A stretch of DNA of 64,000 nucleotides, from contig BTRK01000002.1 in NCBI GenBank assembly GCA_036245805.1, positions 28,203,067-28,267,066 on the forward strand, in the 5' to 3' direction. This document shows, piece after piece, positions 10,210 through 22,354 of the stretch; position 1 is the first letter of the stretch, and each line of letters starts with the position of its first letter. The stretch is from Pristionchus mayeri (lineage: Eukaryota; Nematoda; Chromadorea; Rhabditida; Neodiplogasteridae). Under the pieces are notes generated by a model, which worked only from the letters and a program-made list of their open reading frames with translations, was not told the origin of the DNA and searched no databases. The position numbers and the translations under genes are program-made.

Positions 10210-13200
10210 CTAGTCCGTGGCAGAGAATCGATTCTTGATCTTGTTGAACATGTCGAACATGATGTCGAGAGTAGATTCCTGCACTCCAGTAGCGTCAGCA
10301 GCAGCTCGCACCAGCTCGTTCTGAACGAGCTTTGATATTATTTTTATCATAACAATACTGCAAGGTTTAGTTTCAAGGAATCGCAGGGTTGTGTTTCATA
10401 ATAAATAGATGTGAAGCGACGTTCTCGCTGAATCATTTATTTTTTCGGCTCCTTGGACAGCAATAAATACAATTGACATGGCCAATAATTTTACTATAAT
10501 TAATAAAACCAAAGATCGTCGCTCACCTTCTGGCTTCTGAATCTAGTCGATAGACAGCAGACATTCTGGGCGCACTGTTCGTACTGAGGCATGCAGGTGC
10601 ACTGGAAATTGTTGATGAGGGATGGATTAGTGAGAAATGACTCTCTTCGTTTTGCGCACTCTCTCGCCGGTAAAATGGGTGAGAGAGCGCGCAGAATGAA
10701 GAGTTATTTCCTGCGAAGCTATCCCCTATCAGGATTAGTATCACTGATTACATTTTTTTGTTTCAGGTGAGAAAGTTTTCTAGTTTTAACTTTTTGCACT
10801 GGCAACCAGTTGCTCTAGGAGTGATGCGCCAGATATGTTTCAGAACCTGTTTATATTTTTCGGAAACAATCCAAACGTTGGTATCGAACCTTCACTGTGG
10901 GAAAAAATATATTTTCTAGATCGATAAACTTAGGTTGTGAATTCGAGCTGCCAGATCACCTGGTGTTGGGTGGTGCCAGATGACGTCACTGGGTAGAGGA
11001 TGCAAGTCGTCGTCAGGGGAAGGGTCGTCGTGGCGGAGCCTGAAGACCAATTCAGAAGTGATCGAGGACACTTCTGTCCCCGATCGACCTTCATGAGTGG
11101 ACAAGAGGTAAGGGAAAAAATTTGCTGAGAAACGGTAAAGGTGCGGCCACATCATTCGCTTTTACTATCATGAGCATACGACAACGCTAGGTGTTGTGGA
11201 GCGATGAGGCCGACTACTGCTAGAACTATTTGTACTACCCTTGCTCTCCAGAGCGTTCCTAGAGATAAAGGTGTTCAGTGTTTCCTCAATCCATCCTATT
11301 TTCACCTTCTGTTTGCACAATCTCTTGGCGTTTACTAGGTGAAATTCTAGCCGAAAGATGTTTCGCAGAGGAAATGAGCATGAAAAACGCCTGGGTGTAG
11401 CAGAGTTTGTTCCCTTCTCTTGGTAACCCTACACCATTCACCGACTCGTCCCTGTTTGCCATTGCGTGTGCTGATCACGGGAGGAAACTACAGGCTGCGT
11501 GGCCGGTTAGTGTGGTCAAGTGATTCTTTTGACTGCCAGAAATACGATGAGGGATGACTGGGGAAGACATCCTTCAACTCATCCCACTTCAGACTGACCA
11601 AACATTGTAAGAATACGTGAGATCAGCACCGTTCACACGGATGTTTTTGGATTCCGCAATGCCCTAGTGAAAGGGAATTTCATCGACTTGATCAATCCCT
11701 CATCGAATCCGTGTCAACTAGCTGTTCCCGGTAATCTAATCCTTCCGCTAGAGTGTCCAGTCAATGAATCGACTAGAAAAAGTGCTCACGTTTGCCAGTC
11801 TCATACATAGACAGTGCACTTCCCTATTTGATCTAAGCGTGAGAACACAGATCGAAATCCCGTCTGAGCAGGTCAACATGTAGCAATTTGATGTGCAAAC
11901 AGTGGGCGCGATCGAACCCTAAGTCAAAGATTAATGAGAAGTTGTTACCGCCAGCTGCAGGTGTCACTCCAGGCTGACCGGGTTGCTGCAATTGAGTAAT
12001 TGACCTCTGGTCACTGATGGCCAAGAAATGACTCTCTTCATTTCGCTTGCTCTCTCACCGGCGAGAGAACACGCTAATGAAAAGACTGATTTCTGGAATT
12101 TTGTCGGATGACAACTATGACGTCATGCCGCCTTTGATGTATCATGTATCAAAGGCGGAATGACATCATAGTTCTCATCCGACCTAGTGCCTGATTTCTT
12201 GCGAAGCCATCACTAACTCAGGCTAGTCAATTCTGATGAACATTGTTGCGATTAATGATCAACTCATTCTTGGAAGTAACTCACGACAACGGGCGCGAGT
12301 GTGGTCGTGATTGGCTGCAGCACAGGCAGGGTCGGCTGCACGGGCTGCACAGTCTGGCCACCCGTGGGGTAGACGAGGGGCAGCGTGACGGGAGAGGGCG
12401 GCTGCAAGGGTCGGTCACTAGAAGATCTTACTATACAGAAATTCGAAAACACTGCGAGAATAGAAGTCGTAGAGGGATGAATTGAGGGTATTTGCTCACC
12501 GTGGGGTAGGTCTGGCCTGGAATCGTGATCGGGGGCAGCGTCTGTCCTGGCTGCGTCGGAGGAGTCACTGAAGAGGTACAAGTTCTCATAAAGCCCGCCT
12601 TAAAAGGCTCCACTTGTGACTGTCAACTTATCACTACTCAATGACTAAGCAACAGGCCGAACCGGGATTGAGGTAGGCGGGGGTGGTCTGGCCGGGCAGC
12701 CCGGTGACCACTCTGCCCGACTCGTCCTGGGGACAGACACAGACGCCCGTGGGAATGGTAACGGTGAGAGTGAAGCAATCACACGAACAGCCGCACCCCT
12801 GGAGAATTTTATTATTATTTTTTAATTATTAAAATTAATTAATTTTTTTGAAAAAAAACAATCTGTTTAGAAATGCTTACTTCAGAAAAACGCTCGATAT
12901 AAGATTAATAATGAGAGAGAAAAATTCGGAATTTGAATTAAACGTGAAACACAAGTTTTTTAACACAGGTCAGAATCGCTCAGCGCTTTTATGAAACCTT
13001 ATGCGATTTTCCCAATGTTTCAAATCCATAAAAACGAACGAGGTTCGGGTTGGCTCCATCGAGACAGAAGCAGCCGGCGCTGGTTCCGTTGGTCACGCCC
13101 GTCGCCGGGTAAGGATTGGACGGGGCGTCGTTTTGGCTCGGAATCGACGGAGCGCCAGTGACGCCCGTGCCTGTGCCTCCCGGCGCCACGGGGATGGGGT

Positions 13201-16200
13201 TGGCCTGAGGTTGGAGGAGTATCGAGATCTGACTTTCGATGCACTTGATTACGACTATTCTTGCATACATTCCCTTGATTTCTGGAGATGCGGTGGGATC
13301 ATATTATTAACTCTTCCACATACCACAAGAGTAAATTTTTCAGGAGTAATCGTATCTTCACTTCCCACACTCACTGATCGGTGTGAGAAATGAAAAGGCG
13401 GTGACCCGAACTATGAAGTCTACACACCACTCCGGGGCAGCTGCACTGGTACTGGGCATTCTGGGGTCCGTTAATCCTGATCATGATGCACTGACAGGCT
13501 TGCGAGGGCGGAACGGTCTGTGTGACCGGAGGCTCGTAACCTGAGATGCGAATATTGTTGGATTAGAGTTGAGATTGTAAGGGGTATCTTCGCAATAAAT
13601 TGTCTCTCTCCAGTCTACCAACAGCGCATAGTGAAGCAATTGTTTTCTTGCGAATAAATCTCTGAGATTTACCCACGCAATGAACAATACTATTAGGTTG
13701 ATGCAAAAGTTTCTCCCTATTTTATTTTTAAAATTATTTCGAGCCATATTTGCCTGACTGGAATATCCATTTAACACAAGTAGCGGGCATTTATATAGAT
13801 TACACTCGCAGGACCGATTAGATTCTGGGACGCGTATTGCGGCAATAAATAAAGAAAACGTCAAAATCTCAAAATATGACGATTTTTAGGTGTACTTTGC
13901 TGGACCCTACCATTTGAATACGCGCTAGTAATCGATTCTGCCCATTTGAGGAGTGATAGCACTCGAGTTGCTCTTACAGAATCTTACAGAATATCCGACC
14001 TTCAAGAGGCTTTGGAAGATGAGAATTAGAAAAAATGCTGATTTCGTTGCTCAAATTTCATAATTTTGGTGTAAAATGGTGCTGTTCCCGAATAGGTAGA
14101 TGCATTCATCTCAAGTTTAACGGTAATACTGAGACTCGCGAGTACTTCATTGTGCACAACACTACGGCTTACTGAGTCAATAACTGACCATTCGGTGCTA
14201 TGAAATGAATTTCTGTAGAAATGCATCTCGAGCTAATATCTAATCAGTTGCTCATCCGAACTTGGCATGATGGAGTACAAATACTGATTTGCATTCACGA
14301 GCATGCCCAGTAATCACTCTTTACACTAGTATGTTTGTTTAATCTCTATCTCGTTTCTCCACATAACTATGTACGCATGAAAATTATGTTTGATAACCAA
14401 TTTTGCGAAATTTGTCGGACTGCTGTATCGGCATAGCTAAATGGACAGCAATGTGATACGGCTTTTTATAAAGCTCATTCAAGCACTTATTTATCGCAAA
14501 AGAGCTTATGAGAACTGGTCAACTTTGGAGGTCAGGGGAATCAAAAATGTAAAATTCTGAAAAAAGGGAGAAACTTTTGCATCAACCTGATACTACAACT
14601 GCATCATTATTGAACTTCAATTACGGTACCCGGTGTGGTGCTGCTGGGTCCGGGCGTCGGCAGGGGACTGGCGGTGGTTACGGTGGGAATGGTCACGGGG
14701 TAAGTCACGGGCGGGGTGGTGATGGGCGGAAGAGTGATCGGGGGGAGGGTGATAGGGGGCAGGGTGGATGAGGGCGTGATCAGAGGAGGAGACGTGATCA
14801 AGGGAGGCGTCTGAATGAGGGTGTTGTTTTGTTGAATTCCGGAGGATATCGTATTCGTATGAACACTATTGCAGTCGATAAAGTAAGTATAACTAGGGTG
14901 ATAGGGATCAGGTCCATATCAAACAGCTGCATAAAGTGAGGATGATTTGCAAGAAATGCATCTATTCATTTTGCGTTTTTTCTCATCAATTTGATTGGCG
15001 AAAGTGAACGCGGAATGCAGAGACCCATGTATTGCTAAGCTGTTCCTAGAACGATAACCCGTAATTACCTGATAAGTCGTTGGCGCGGTGCTCAGAGTGA
15101 CGGGAGGGGTCGCGGTGGGCGGAGTGGTGATGGGAGGGAACGTGGGCGGGTTGGTGGGGGTCGGGATTGTCGGAGGCTGAGTGGGATAGGAGAACGTCGG
15201 CGTCTGCGTCACTGAAATGGTGTTTATTGAAATTACCAGATACAATTGTTCCTTATATCAAATTCCACTGAGAAATCGTAAATTCCACTGGGAAAGAGAA
15301 GCATTAGTGAAACATATTAGGTCAATTTCATATCCAATTTCGGGAAATGAAATTTCGAATCCACCGACAAAATGATATGTTTCACAGTAAATTCATTCGT
15401 CAATCGCATGCCACCCTTGCAATGCGTAGAGGGGTGCCATTGCAATAAATAATCGAAAAGTGTATCCCATATATGATGAGATAGTGTGTGAACCGAAGAG
15501 AGTAACAAACCATACTGACCAGGAGGCAGTGTGATGAGGGGCGGTTGGGTAGTTATCGTCGTGGGTGGTGTGGTGATGGGAGGGAGGGTGGGGAAGGTGG
15601 CAGGGGGCAGGGTGGAGGAGGGCAGAGTGGGCTGCGTGACGATGGGCACGGTCGTCTTGATGGTGACGCCGACGGTCGTGCCGGGCGTCTGGACGCCGCC
15701 GTGCTGTAATAGTGCGTTGATTTGATAGCTTTATCCTGAAATCTGCAGATAAGAAGTGAGGACATTGAACAAGGGACTGCTTCACGAGACAAGCTCTCTC
15801 CATTCTGCGTTTTCTCTCGCAGTTTGGATACGCTTGATTATGCACCTAATGATGAGAGCCTTTTCTTGCGATACTAATACAATACAGAGTGACCTACCGG
15901 GTCGCAGAGGCAGCGGTAGGTCGGCGAGTCGGAGATGAAGATCTGGATGCACTGGCAGCTGCAATGTCATTGCATTTTCGATATTTTCTTATCTGATTTA
16001 CTCGTGAAAGCGAAGTCTAAAATAAACTACGAAATATGTTTATGAGATGTGCTTCAGCATGCATTAACCTGAATCGAACAAGGTCTGCAGCAGTATAAGT
16101 GGCACTCGCATTGGTATAAAACACAAATATAATACTCTGAAACTGCCTAACGCTACACTACGTGGACACTGTGAGAATATTGGAAAAACAACGAGATATA

Positions 16201-16953
16201 GGTAAAAAATGGGAAGATCACTGCTTGGTCAGCGTCAAGGCATTTCAAAAAAAACATCTCCAGTAGTGATGACGCGCTCTCTCACCGGGTCATACAGAAC
16301 GAGAGAGCGTGTGAAACAAGGAGAGCACACACCGATCTGACATCATCGATCTCACTCCTACCTGGCATGGGGCGTGCCGGCTGCCTGCGAGACCTGCGAC
16401 GCTAGCCCGCCCTGTGCAGTGCCCAGCTCAGCCGACTGCAAATTTATGAATATTGCTAATTATCAATTAGTGCTTCAATGCAATATGCTCTACTCTCAAG
16501 AAGGCTTCACACTACGTTCAACGTGTTGTCTCTCTGGCGAAAGTGCTGATTGCCTGATGCCATTTCTAGTCGCAAGGCACACACAAAATAGAGTAGAATG
16601 GAATGACTCACAGCGAGTGGCTGCATGCAGCTGCACTGCATTCCTCCGCCAGTGACGAGTCGCACGCATCGGCACTGCTGCCGCTTCACGCGCACTGAGG
16701 TAGCCTCGGGGAAGGAGAAGGACTGCAAGGGAGATTGGTGAATATTCGAATTGAAAATGAGAATAGTAATTATTTGTTAGTCACTAAGTGTACAGGAAAG
16801 TATAGTTAGTACAATAGTGAATGAGACAATGAGGAAGAGGATCAGCGCATTGAAAAAGACAATGAATAGATTTGTAATAAGTGAACTCACAGCAGCAGTT
16901 GCAGCAGCTGCGGCTGCGAGCGTCGCAAGCAGCACGACCGTCCCGAGTCGCAT
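10210..16953 (-). CDS. Large secreted Thr/Pro-rich mucin-like protein with CxC motifs
   Basis: The start at 16953 gives a signal peptide (MRLGTVVLLATLAAAAAATA). Exons with matching phase: 16953-16891, 16722-16612, 16435-16362, 15958-15898, 15703-15520, 15211-15069, 14810-14630, 13540 to about 13430. Further exons lie at about 13205-13020, 12800-12655, 12560-12500, 12400-12290 and 12000-11945, then 10605-10528, and the terminal exon 10320-10210. Two kinds of sequence alternate. Cys-rich segments include QCRCVRL, MQCSCMQ, CQCIQIF, CQCIMIRI, CGCSCDCFTL and CQCTCMPQ. Repetitive O-glycosylation-type tracts include LPPITTPP, TLPPITLPP and TTPPTATPP. The C-terminal exon is helical (STLDIMFDMFNKIKN). 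This layout fits a secreted or surface mucin with small disulfide knots; I do not recognise a named family. Introns carry hairpin MITEs and an 898-bp mariner derivative. Exon limits below 13430 are approximate and small exons may be missing between 11945 and 10605. Confidence 0.65.
10632..10719. repeat. Dispersed small hairpin (MITE family H1)
   Basis: GAAATGACTCTCTTCGTTTT is mirrored by GCGCGCAGAATGAAGAGTTATTTC with a GAGAGAGCGC inner stem. It lies in an intron of the mucin-like gene. Confidence 0.7.
10745..11930. other. Long intron of the mucin-like gene, no supported exon
   Basis: About 1.2 kb between the Gly/Pro-rich exon near 11990-11945 and the CQCTC exon. No exon can be called from phase and motifs, although a short one could be hidden here. 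Confidence 0.35.
12021..12207. repeat. H1 hairpin copy interrupted by another MITE
   Basis: The left half (AAGAAATGACTCTCTTCATT to 12094) and right half (TGATTTCTTGCGAAGCC from 12192) form one H1 element, split by the 97-bp hairpin at 12095-12191. Confidence 0.75.
12095..12191. mobile_element. 97-bp hairpin MITE with 8-bp target duplication
   Basis: Nearly perfect hairpin: GTCGGATGACAACTATGACG is mirrored by the reverse complement ending CATAGTTCTCATCCGAC, with GCCGCCTTTGATG forming the inner stem. TGATTTCT flanks both sides (12087-12094 and 12192-12199). The element starts GG and ends CC. The 8-bp duplication fits hAT-, P- or Merlin-type cut-and-paste transposition. Confidence 0.85.
13693..14590. 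mobile_element. Non-autonomous mariner derivative, 898 bp
   Basis: Terminal repeats TTAGGTTGATGCAAAAGTTT (left) and the reverse complement of TCAGGTTGATGCAAAAGTTT (right) are of mariner type. TA dinucleotides flank the element at 13691-13692 and 14591-14592. No transposase frame with DD34D motifs is present. It sits in an intron of the mucin-like gene between the CQCIMIRI exon and the SPLPTPGPS exon. Confidence 0.85.
14948..15041. repeat. Dispersed small hairpin (MITE family H1)
   Basis: GCAAGAAATGCATCTATTC is mirrored by GGAATGCAGAGACCCATGTATTGC; diverged copy in a mucin-gene intron. Confidence 0.55.
15781..15870. repeat. Dispersed small hairpin (MITE family H1)
   Basis: CTCTCTCCATTCTGCGTTTTC begins the copy, which ends with CTTTTCTTGCG; a degenerate copy in a mucin-gene intron. 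Confidence 0.5.
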
Positions 16954-17089
16954 CCTGATTCTGCAGCAACATTGAATTAAAATCCGAAAAGATGCGAGGA
17001 AAATGAAGCAAGAATCACGGAAGGAATCGCACAGTGAACTCAGAATGGAGGGCCATGTTTCTACTCTCCTCTCCCTCCCTTCCACCGCC

Positions 17090-17096
17090 TTTTATA
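17090..17096 (-). promoter_or_regulatory. TATA box of the mucin-like gene
   Basis: GGTATAAAAGG on the minus strand, about 137 bases before the ATG at 16953. A G-rich stretch lies immediately upstream. Confidence 0.5.
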
Positions 17097-17099
17097 CCC

Positions 17100-18990
17100 C
17101 CACCAGTAGTTCTTGCGTGAGTCTCATCGCGTGCCATCGGACACCCGCCCGGATCAGACCCTGGCCCCGCCCACCTCGATGCCCCCTGAGGGCATGGTTC
17201 CACCGGAAGTTGAGTGAGAGCGAGAGAGAGCGCGCGCAAGAGCAAACATGGAGGCAGCGCGCGCTCCACGTAGGGGGGATCTCGCCATAGGTATCGAATG
17301 ACTATCGGATCAGGCTGGATCTTCTGCTCGTTTTTGCAGAAAAAGTTCCAGGTACAGTCTAGTCGAGCAGAGGGACTTCCCGTTGAGTTGGACAGAGATC
17401 GGATGAGTGGAGGAGAGCCACAGATATCTGAGGGAGATGCATGTGCATTTTCTGTGTGGGACCACAGAGTGCTTGTGTCACGATAGTACCTCATTAGGCT
17501 TGTGCCAATAGCGCCTCATGGGCATTCCTTCTGCTTGTTCAGGCACTGGAATCTATTCGCCTCAATCGCCCTCAATCTCATCGGAACACCAAGCGTACTG
17601 TCTAGTTGCCAAATCGATGTCATAGAAGAAAGTCAAACAGTGATGTTCGTGGGTGCAGATTTCTGGTCAGTAATTTTTCTTCCTCCTTATTCGGTGCGCA
17701 TCGCCGCCTGTCAAGGGTACTTGTGAAGGTTCGTAGTCTATTCAGAAAAAAAATGTTCTCACTGATCCTCCGTGTGAGTGACTAGTTGGCGGGGATGCTC
17801 AGAGATCGGGGCACTGATTTATGCACGCTAACTCCCGTTACCTGAGGTTTTCTTGCGATTACTAGCGAAGTGGTTTCGGTATCACATCATGCCAATCCGC
17901 CTCGTACACAAAATGTTGTCTCGATTACTACAGCCTTCACAAATAAGAAAGAAGCTCATTCGTGGTTTACATTTCAGTTACGTGCATATTCTTGATTTCC
18001 TTGCAGACTATCTCCCCATCGCTCGGATTGCGTGCAGTGTCTGGTTGATGGGGCACTCTGATCGGGTCCAGATTTCTGGTCGGTTACTTCTTCCTCTTCT
18101 TCTTCTCTCGCGCGTGATCCCCAGGCGCTGATCAAGTATCGTCTCACGCGCGCGCCAATCGGCATAAGAAACGCGCACGCAATCGCGCAAAAACACACTC
18201 TATGCAGGGAGATTTTGCAGGATACCCGATCAGTGTTCAAGTAGTGAATGTGTAGTTTGGTCAGTTACCCAAGGCAGAAGTGTATTTTCGAAAATAAATA
18301 TAAAGATACATCCGGAGAGCGTGAGATGATGAGATGAGTTCACATTTTTATCAGAGGAAACTGGTGCCGTTGATCGCAGATTCATTTTGTGTTCCCGAAC
18401 GAGTTGCGCTTCCCCCATTAGTAACTCGATCGGAATGGGGGCGAGCCCGCGTCGATTGTGTTTCATCTTCTTTCCCTTGCCATTCACGTGTTTACCCATC
18501 AACATGCAACACTAGGAAGAGGAAGAAGGGCAGGGTCCAGAAAGATGGCAGACGGGTAATGTGGGGAGATCACAAGAGAGCAATCGATAATTGATGCGAG
18601 AATGTTGCCTAGAGATGACAATATGAGTCATAATGCTGTGAAGCTCCGCTGAGTCTGCATTTTCAGGTTGCTATCACATGGAAGATAACAGGCTACTACG
18701 ATGCGTTGTTTCTTGCTAATCCGACCAATACTTGTGTTTATGTTAAAAAAAGGTTTGATCCTCTAGAATTGGTAGCATTTGGACAGTTTTTTGAGTAAGA
18801 TGTGTGATTGTGAGCCGACTTCTGATGCCACTTTCTTGTTATCTGCTCGCTGTGATTGTTCAGTTTCGCCATACGATAAGCAAGGCAACACTCACCACCA
18901 TCACGTTTCACTTCATCACCACCCAACGATCCATCTCTGTTCATCCGCCTCTTTTTTCAATTTGTTTCCCAAATTTACAACAATATTATT
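17100..18990. other. Unresolved region, possibly 5' exons of a plus-strand gene
   Basis: Two stretches, near 17595-17690 and 18030-18110, share GTGTCTGGTTG / GTCTAGTTG and CAGATTTCTGGTC, which suggests a local duplication. A Thr/His-rich open stretch follows at about 18866-18950. None has splice signals clear enough for a model. Confidence 0.25.
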
Positions 18991-19010
18991 TCAGTCTATT
19001 CAATGCCTGA

Positions 19011-19168
19011 GGACTCGCCCAATTGGCATGTCCGCGTGGCCACGGTTCGTTCTTTTCCATTTAAAATTGAGGTTATCTGTCAATTTCTAGGATGATTTCG
19101 ATGGAAGATTCAACAGAATGGACACAATGTTTGCTGACACGACTGACAAAACGAATGCCGATTCGGAA
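19011..19168 (+). CDS. Candidate exons upstream of a transmembrane exon
   Basis: ATGCCTGAGGACTCGCCC opens a short frame (MPEDSPNWHVRVAT) to a GTTCGT donor near 19054. TTTCTAG then leads at 19091 into DDFDGRFNRMDTMFADTTDK, which stops at a TGA near 19168. The two join in frame. Whether they belong to the same transcript as 19400-19564 is not shown, because I see no donor that links them in phase. Confidence 0.3.
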
Positions 19169-19399
19169 TGATTTTTTGATTTTTTTCTATCGAAAATGTT
19201 CTTGTGATTTCTGCTATCCTGCTATCTTATCCCCCGTAGTTTATGCTATGCTGGAAACCTATGTTAAAAAAGGTCAACTTGAAATGTAATGAACATTTTA
19301 TAACAATGTTTCGCTGCGGTTTCATTGAAGAGACAGAGATGTGTGTGAGAATGAAACATACATGCATCATTCCTTGGTATCTACGCATCTCTTTTTCAG

Positions 19400-19564
19400 T
19401 TCGACTTCCTGCTCATCATTCTCATCATCGTCGCCATTCTCTTGATCATCATCGCCCTTTCCTCCTTCCTCGCCTTTTTCTACTGTGAATGCTGCAGGAA
19501 GAGGAAGACTGAGAGAGGACCAATGATGGAACCACTCAAGCCAATCGATAAGAATGTAGTCTGA
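19400..19564 (+). CDS. C-terminal exon of a single-pass membrane protein
   Basis: After the acceptor CTTTTTCAG, the frame reads a 27-residue hydrophobic helix (FDFLLIILIIVAILLIIIAL and on through SSFLAFFY). A CECCRKRK palmitoylation- and stop-transfer-like motif follows, then a short cytoplasmic tail ending DKNVV and TGA at 19562. This is the 3' exon of a plus-strand gene whose upstream exons are uncertain. The Cys next to basic residues at the membrane edge and the short tail are typical of type I surface proteins. Family not recognised. Confidence 0.55.
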   Translation, partial: FDFLLIILIIVAILLIIIALSSFLAFFYCECCRKRKTERGPMMEPLKPIDKNVV

Positions 19565-20187
19565 GATAGGGTTGGCTTCGAGGGAAACGGTCTCATCATT
19601 CTGCACATTATCTTGCCTATTTTGCCGGCGAGAGACCATGTAGAATGTAGAAAATCATTTTCCACGAAACCAACCCTAGACTGAGAATAGATGTGGTGTT
19701 AGCGAGCACATATCACGTGTACACATATCAAATGAAATAATAAATGTGTATTTATTGAGAATCGCTCTGCATACTTATAGTCCCTCTGTGATGAGACTCT
19801 TCTCGTCGAACTGGAAATCTCATACATCATGCAATATTTCTTTGCTCTAACGTACGTATCGATTCGGCAGTTCGGCTGTCATCAGACAATCATTTACTTC
19901 GTCTTTTCTTCCCCTGACTGTGATCACATTGCCGATCACGGAAGCTATCAATCGGATTGGATAGGCGCTGAAGTGGGAATAATTATTCCAAGTAGTGTTT
20001 AAATGAAACTTTAGTGAAGTATGTTTCAGAGCGACTAGACTAATAGCGCGCGACCACTTAGAGCAGTTTTTATTAAATTTTGAACTTTGAAAAATAAACA
20101 AAAATATGAGATCATTTCAATCATAAGTGCGAGGAGTTAAAACTCAAACGTAAACAGCTTGAGATTGCTGTACGTATTGAGCATTCC

Positions 20188-21475
20188 TCACCCACAACTC
20201 AGCAGCGGCATGAATAGCGCGTTTTCACAATCGAGAACGAAGACGCAATGCTGATTGGTGAGGTAGATGAGTCGAGAAGAATCTCGCATGAAGGGAGTCG
20301 AACCGAGAATGCACTGAAAATTGGGATTGTGAATGGAAAAGCAGAGATTTAGTTGAGTGTCGAAAATCGTTAATGTTTCTGAGTGACTGAATGAGACCAA
20401 TGAGAACGTGATTCCTGGCCCAATAAAAAATCATTTGCAATAATTGATGAGATTGCCTTACTTGGATTGCAAGCACACTGTCGCTCAATTTACACGCAGA
20501 AGGTTGCCTAGCAGAGAGCGTGTTCAAGTAGATTGCACGCCCACTGAAACATTGCATGAATTACGGGATTGGAAATTGCATCATCTCTGATAAGCTGTTT
20601 TAGCATCTGCACAAGAGAGAACTAAGGCAAAATATTTGAAAAATGGAAACACATCGACAATCATTGAAAATATTCGCACCGATGAACTCCTCTCAGTTCG
20701 TATCCCTCCAGTTGCTCGGGATGAACATCGATGGTCACTTGATCTCTTTCGTGGTCATCACTCAATCGATAGACGACCTTCTTCCCCTCGCGCACTCGAG
20801 AGCATATTCCGCCATGGGATATCACCTCACCCTAGAATTGTTAATTTTGAACATATTCATGAGATTTCCAAGCCTAAAATTCTCAAAAAAGTTTAGTTTT
20901 CAAGATGTTTGCAACAGTTACTACATTATTTGTTTTTTTGGGGGAAGAATTAGAGTAAAATAAAGAACCTCGATGCTATCTCGAATAAGAACTGCATTGA
21001 AATTGATTGGAAGACTGAAGTCGGCCTTGTATATCTAAAATGGATTTCATGAATTGAAAATAAACTGCCTTCACCTTTCCATTCTCCATGAAGTAGATCG
21101 AATTTCCGCTAACGGTTTTTCCACCAATTTCGGTGATTACATTTCCATCTTGCATTTTCAAGTCGATTTCTTCCTCTCTGAAAATCAATGAAATGTACAA
21201 TTTTGCAGATGCATCTTACCCGGACTTTACATACAGCCTCTCCGGCTTGCGATATTTGTAGTAGAATATAGTGCCTGAAAAAAATAGTTATGCAAATTAA
21301 TAATTTTAAGAAAATTAGGCGTTAAAGTCGTTCAAAGGTAAGTTGAAAATAATCGAGAAATTTTAAAATATGTATTGATTTCCTCACCATCGTCAGCTTT
21401 GTGCAAACTCGTTCCGGGAGCGACGATCTCACTCACTGAGAACTTCAGCACGGGATCAGCGTCGCCTAGGGCCAT
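20188..21475 (-). CDS. Unknown protein, seven exons, 223 residues
   Basis: Exons 21475-21388, 21274-21220, 21177-21075, 21034-20969, 20831-20680, 20543-20462 and 20313-20188 join without any frame break and end in TGA. The start MALGDADPVLKFSVSE is not a signal peptide. The protein looks rich in short beta strands: TIFYYKYRKPERLYVK, GNVITEIGGKTVSGNSIYF, KVVYRLSDDHERDQVTIDV and SSRLIYLTNQHCVFVLD. It has a Cys near the C-terminus (LLSCG). I do not recognise a family. All introns have GT-AG ends. It lies just past the 3' end of the galectin-like gene on the same strand. The clean phase makes this one of the more reliable models in the window, even though the function is unknown. Confidence 0.65.
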
Positions 21476-22079
21476 TCGTACTGACTATGATTACGAAAGT
21501 ATTTCAAGAACAACTCGAAACCAAATACATCGATGCAACGCTCGATAAATGATGGAAAATTGTGAAATTGTGGCACGAGAAGAGGTGAAAGGACACGAGA
21601 CACTGGAAAAGGTGAACTTGAATCAGACAATCACTGGAAACGTGGTTGAAACTGCGCTGTTTTAAGGCGAATGCTTGAGGAGCGTGTAAATTTCGTGCTC
21701 ACACACCCTCTCTTATCGCATGAGTCACCAGCTAGAGCCTCACTCTCTGCCACTCTCACTGAGCAGAGAAACGAGTGTGTTGCCGGGTTTCCTCTCTTCG
21801 TTTCGTCACTCGCTCCTCTCTGCGTATTGTTGTAGAATACAGACAGACCTACTTGTATTCCAATGAATTAATTCTTTTGCGTTCTTTGGTTTAAAAATGC
21901 GCTATCAGAAATAGGGATAATTCTAAAATTCGGTTGATTCATGTTAATGCAAGTAGTGCATCGGTTGCATAGCCGAATTCGTAAGAAATGAGCTCATGCT
22001 GAAGGGGAAACTTCTACAATTCATGATTCGATGACCATGATATAATTACTCAAAAATAGCCAAATATTTGCCACAAACG

Positions 22080-22175
22080 TGACGCGGGTTCAGATCGATT
22101 GCGAATGTATTTTATGGTATTTGGGTTTTAAATGTAGCCTTGGTCGATTGACAGAACAGGATAGTTCAGTGGAGA
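22080..22175 (-). pseudogene. Relic exon related to the gene at 49131-50604
   Basis: On the minus strand, CTCCACTGAACTATCCTGTT and the following CCAAGGCTACATT match exon 3 of the unknown gene at 49131-50604 (CAGCGAACTACCCTCAACAG ... CGAGGTTACATT). The relic has a TAA where the gene has CGA, and no other exon is seen nearby. It is probably left from a duplication that also carried the galectin-like gene. Confidence 0.5.
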
Positions 22176-22354
22176 AAAAGTTAATGCAATATAATTTTGA
22201 GCGTCGTTGTTGTTGTATCGTTGCCTGTACAACTTGAGTTTATTATTTTTTTAAACAAATCTGCAGTATTGATTACAAATCCATAATTACGAATCAATTT
22301 AGAGTAATAAAATTTAGTAATATCTAATTGATTTATTGTCTTCAGTGAGAGAAT

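Noticed and set aside
15393..15845. 150-codon frame on the minus strand across a mucin exon
   Set aside because: Overlaps the real Thr/Pro-rich exon in another frame; His/Arg-rich shadow of the repeats.
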